From Akkermansiaceae bacterium (lineage in GTDB: Bacteria; Verrucomicrobiota; Verrucomicrobiia; Verrucomicrobiales; Akkermansiaceae): a stretch of 8,458 nt of DNA. Shown here in pieces: positions 8,326-8,458 of this stretch. The notes below the pieces were generated by a model that worked only from the letters and a program-made list of their open reading frames with translations, searched no databases and was not told where the DNA came from. The first letter of the stretch is position 1; each line of letters begins with the position of its first letter. Both the position numbers and the translations under genes were made by a program. The DNA is taken from positions 1 through 8,458 of the forward strand of contig JALZVA010000071.1 in assembly GCA_023301335.1 (NCBI GenBank), given 5' to 3'.

Positions 8326-8458
8326 TTAGGTTTCAAAAAGAATACGACTACAGTTTTCACACTTGGTGAGTTGAGTCCCCGCTCGCACATTCGCAAGCGT
8401 GCTAGGCACCACCTTCATATCACAGCCTAAGCAAACTTCGTTTTTAAGCTCTACCACT
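8326..8458 (-). CDS. C4 zinc-ribbon protein, C-terminal end only (DUF164/zf-RING_7 type)
   Basis: The frame is open from the right window edge to a TAA at 8328-8326, giving the last 43 residues of a gene that starts outside the window. The fragment has C9-x2-C12 and C33-x2-C36, a four-cysteine zinc ribbon. The pattern Cys-x-Gly-Cys-x-Met followed by a central Gly, then Cys-x2-Cys-x-Arg-Ile-Leu, is the known C-terminal signature of the DUF164 family. Those proteins (about 240 residues) normally have a long N-terminal coiled coil, which would lie off the window. Members include chlamydial CdsZ, but the general function is poorly known. The gap to the next gene is 10 bp, so the two are likely co-transcribed. 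Confidence 0.8.
   Translation of the reverse strand, partial: VVELKNEVCLGCDMKVVPSTLANVRAGTQLTKCENCSRILFET

Noticed and set aside
8316..8396. Longer version of the small membrane protein from a TTG at 8396
   Set aside because: It would overlap the zinc-ribbon coding region in another frame and put extra sequence before the basic-plus-helix N-terminus.

Overview
This window is a piece of ordinary bacterial chromosome carrying mostly housekeeping genes. I see no mobile element, CRISPR array, tRNA or rRNA gene. The gene content suggests a Gram-negative bacterium of the Verrucomicrobiota (PVC group), with Bacteroidota as the main alternative. The signs are a TonB-like envelope protein, the long (about 640-residue) form of amidophosphoribosyltransferase, a carboxy(nor)spermidine decarboxylase, and a LepA with a Ser-His-Pro switch-I variant. 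Several starts lack a clear Shine-Dalgarno sequence. This taxonomic call is an inference from remembered family features, not from a database search.

Layout. Positions 1-763 (minus) hold the N-terminal 254 codons of a TonB-like single-pass membrane protein that runs off the left edge. A 174-bp divergent intergenic region (764-937) contains short direct and inverted repeats. On the plus strand, lepA (938-2737) and nspC (2744-3895) lie 6 bp apart and look like one transcript. nspC meets purF tail to tail with only 15 bp between them, and a 7-bp inverted repeat spans the junction. The rest is on the minus strand, read from right to left: the C-terminal end of a C4 zinc-ribbon protein (8458-8326), a small unknown membrane protein (8315-7977), a tRNA-dihydrouridine synthase (7977-6967), a 116-bp gap with a notable inverted repeat, then purM (6850-5849) and purF (5836-3911).

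How the genes work together. PurF catalyses step 1 of de novo IMP synthesis and PurM step 5; they form a tight two-gene purine unit. The zinc-ribbon, membrane-protein and dus genes are tightly spaced or overlapping and form a second unit upstream. It may read through into purM, or purM may have its own promoter or leader. LepA is a ribosomal GTPase and NspC performs the last step of the carboxyspermidine (alternative polyamine) route. Polyamines act on ribosomes, but the lepA-nspC pairing could be incidental.

No clearly new system is visible. The best leads are the nested inverted repeat just upstream of purM, the repeat cluster in the divergent region, the unusual PurF architecture, and the unrecognised membrane protein coupled to dus.
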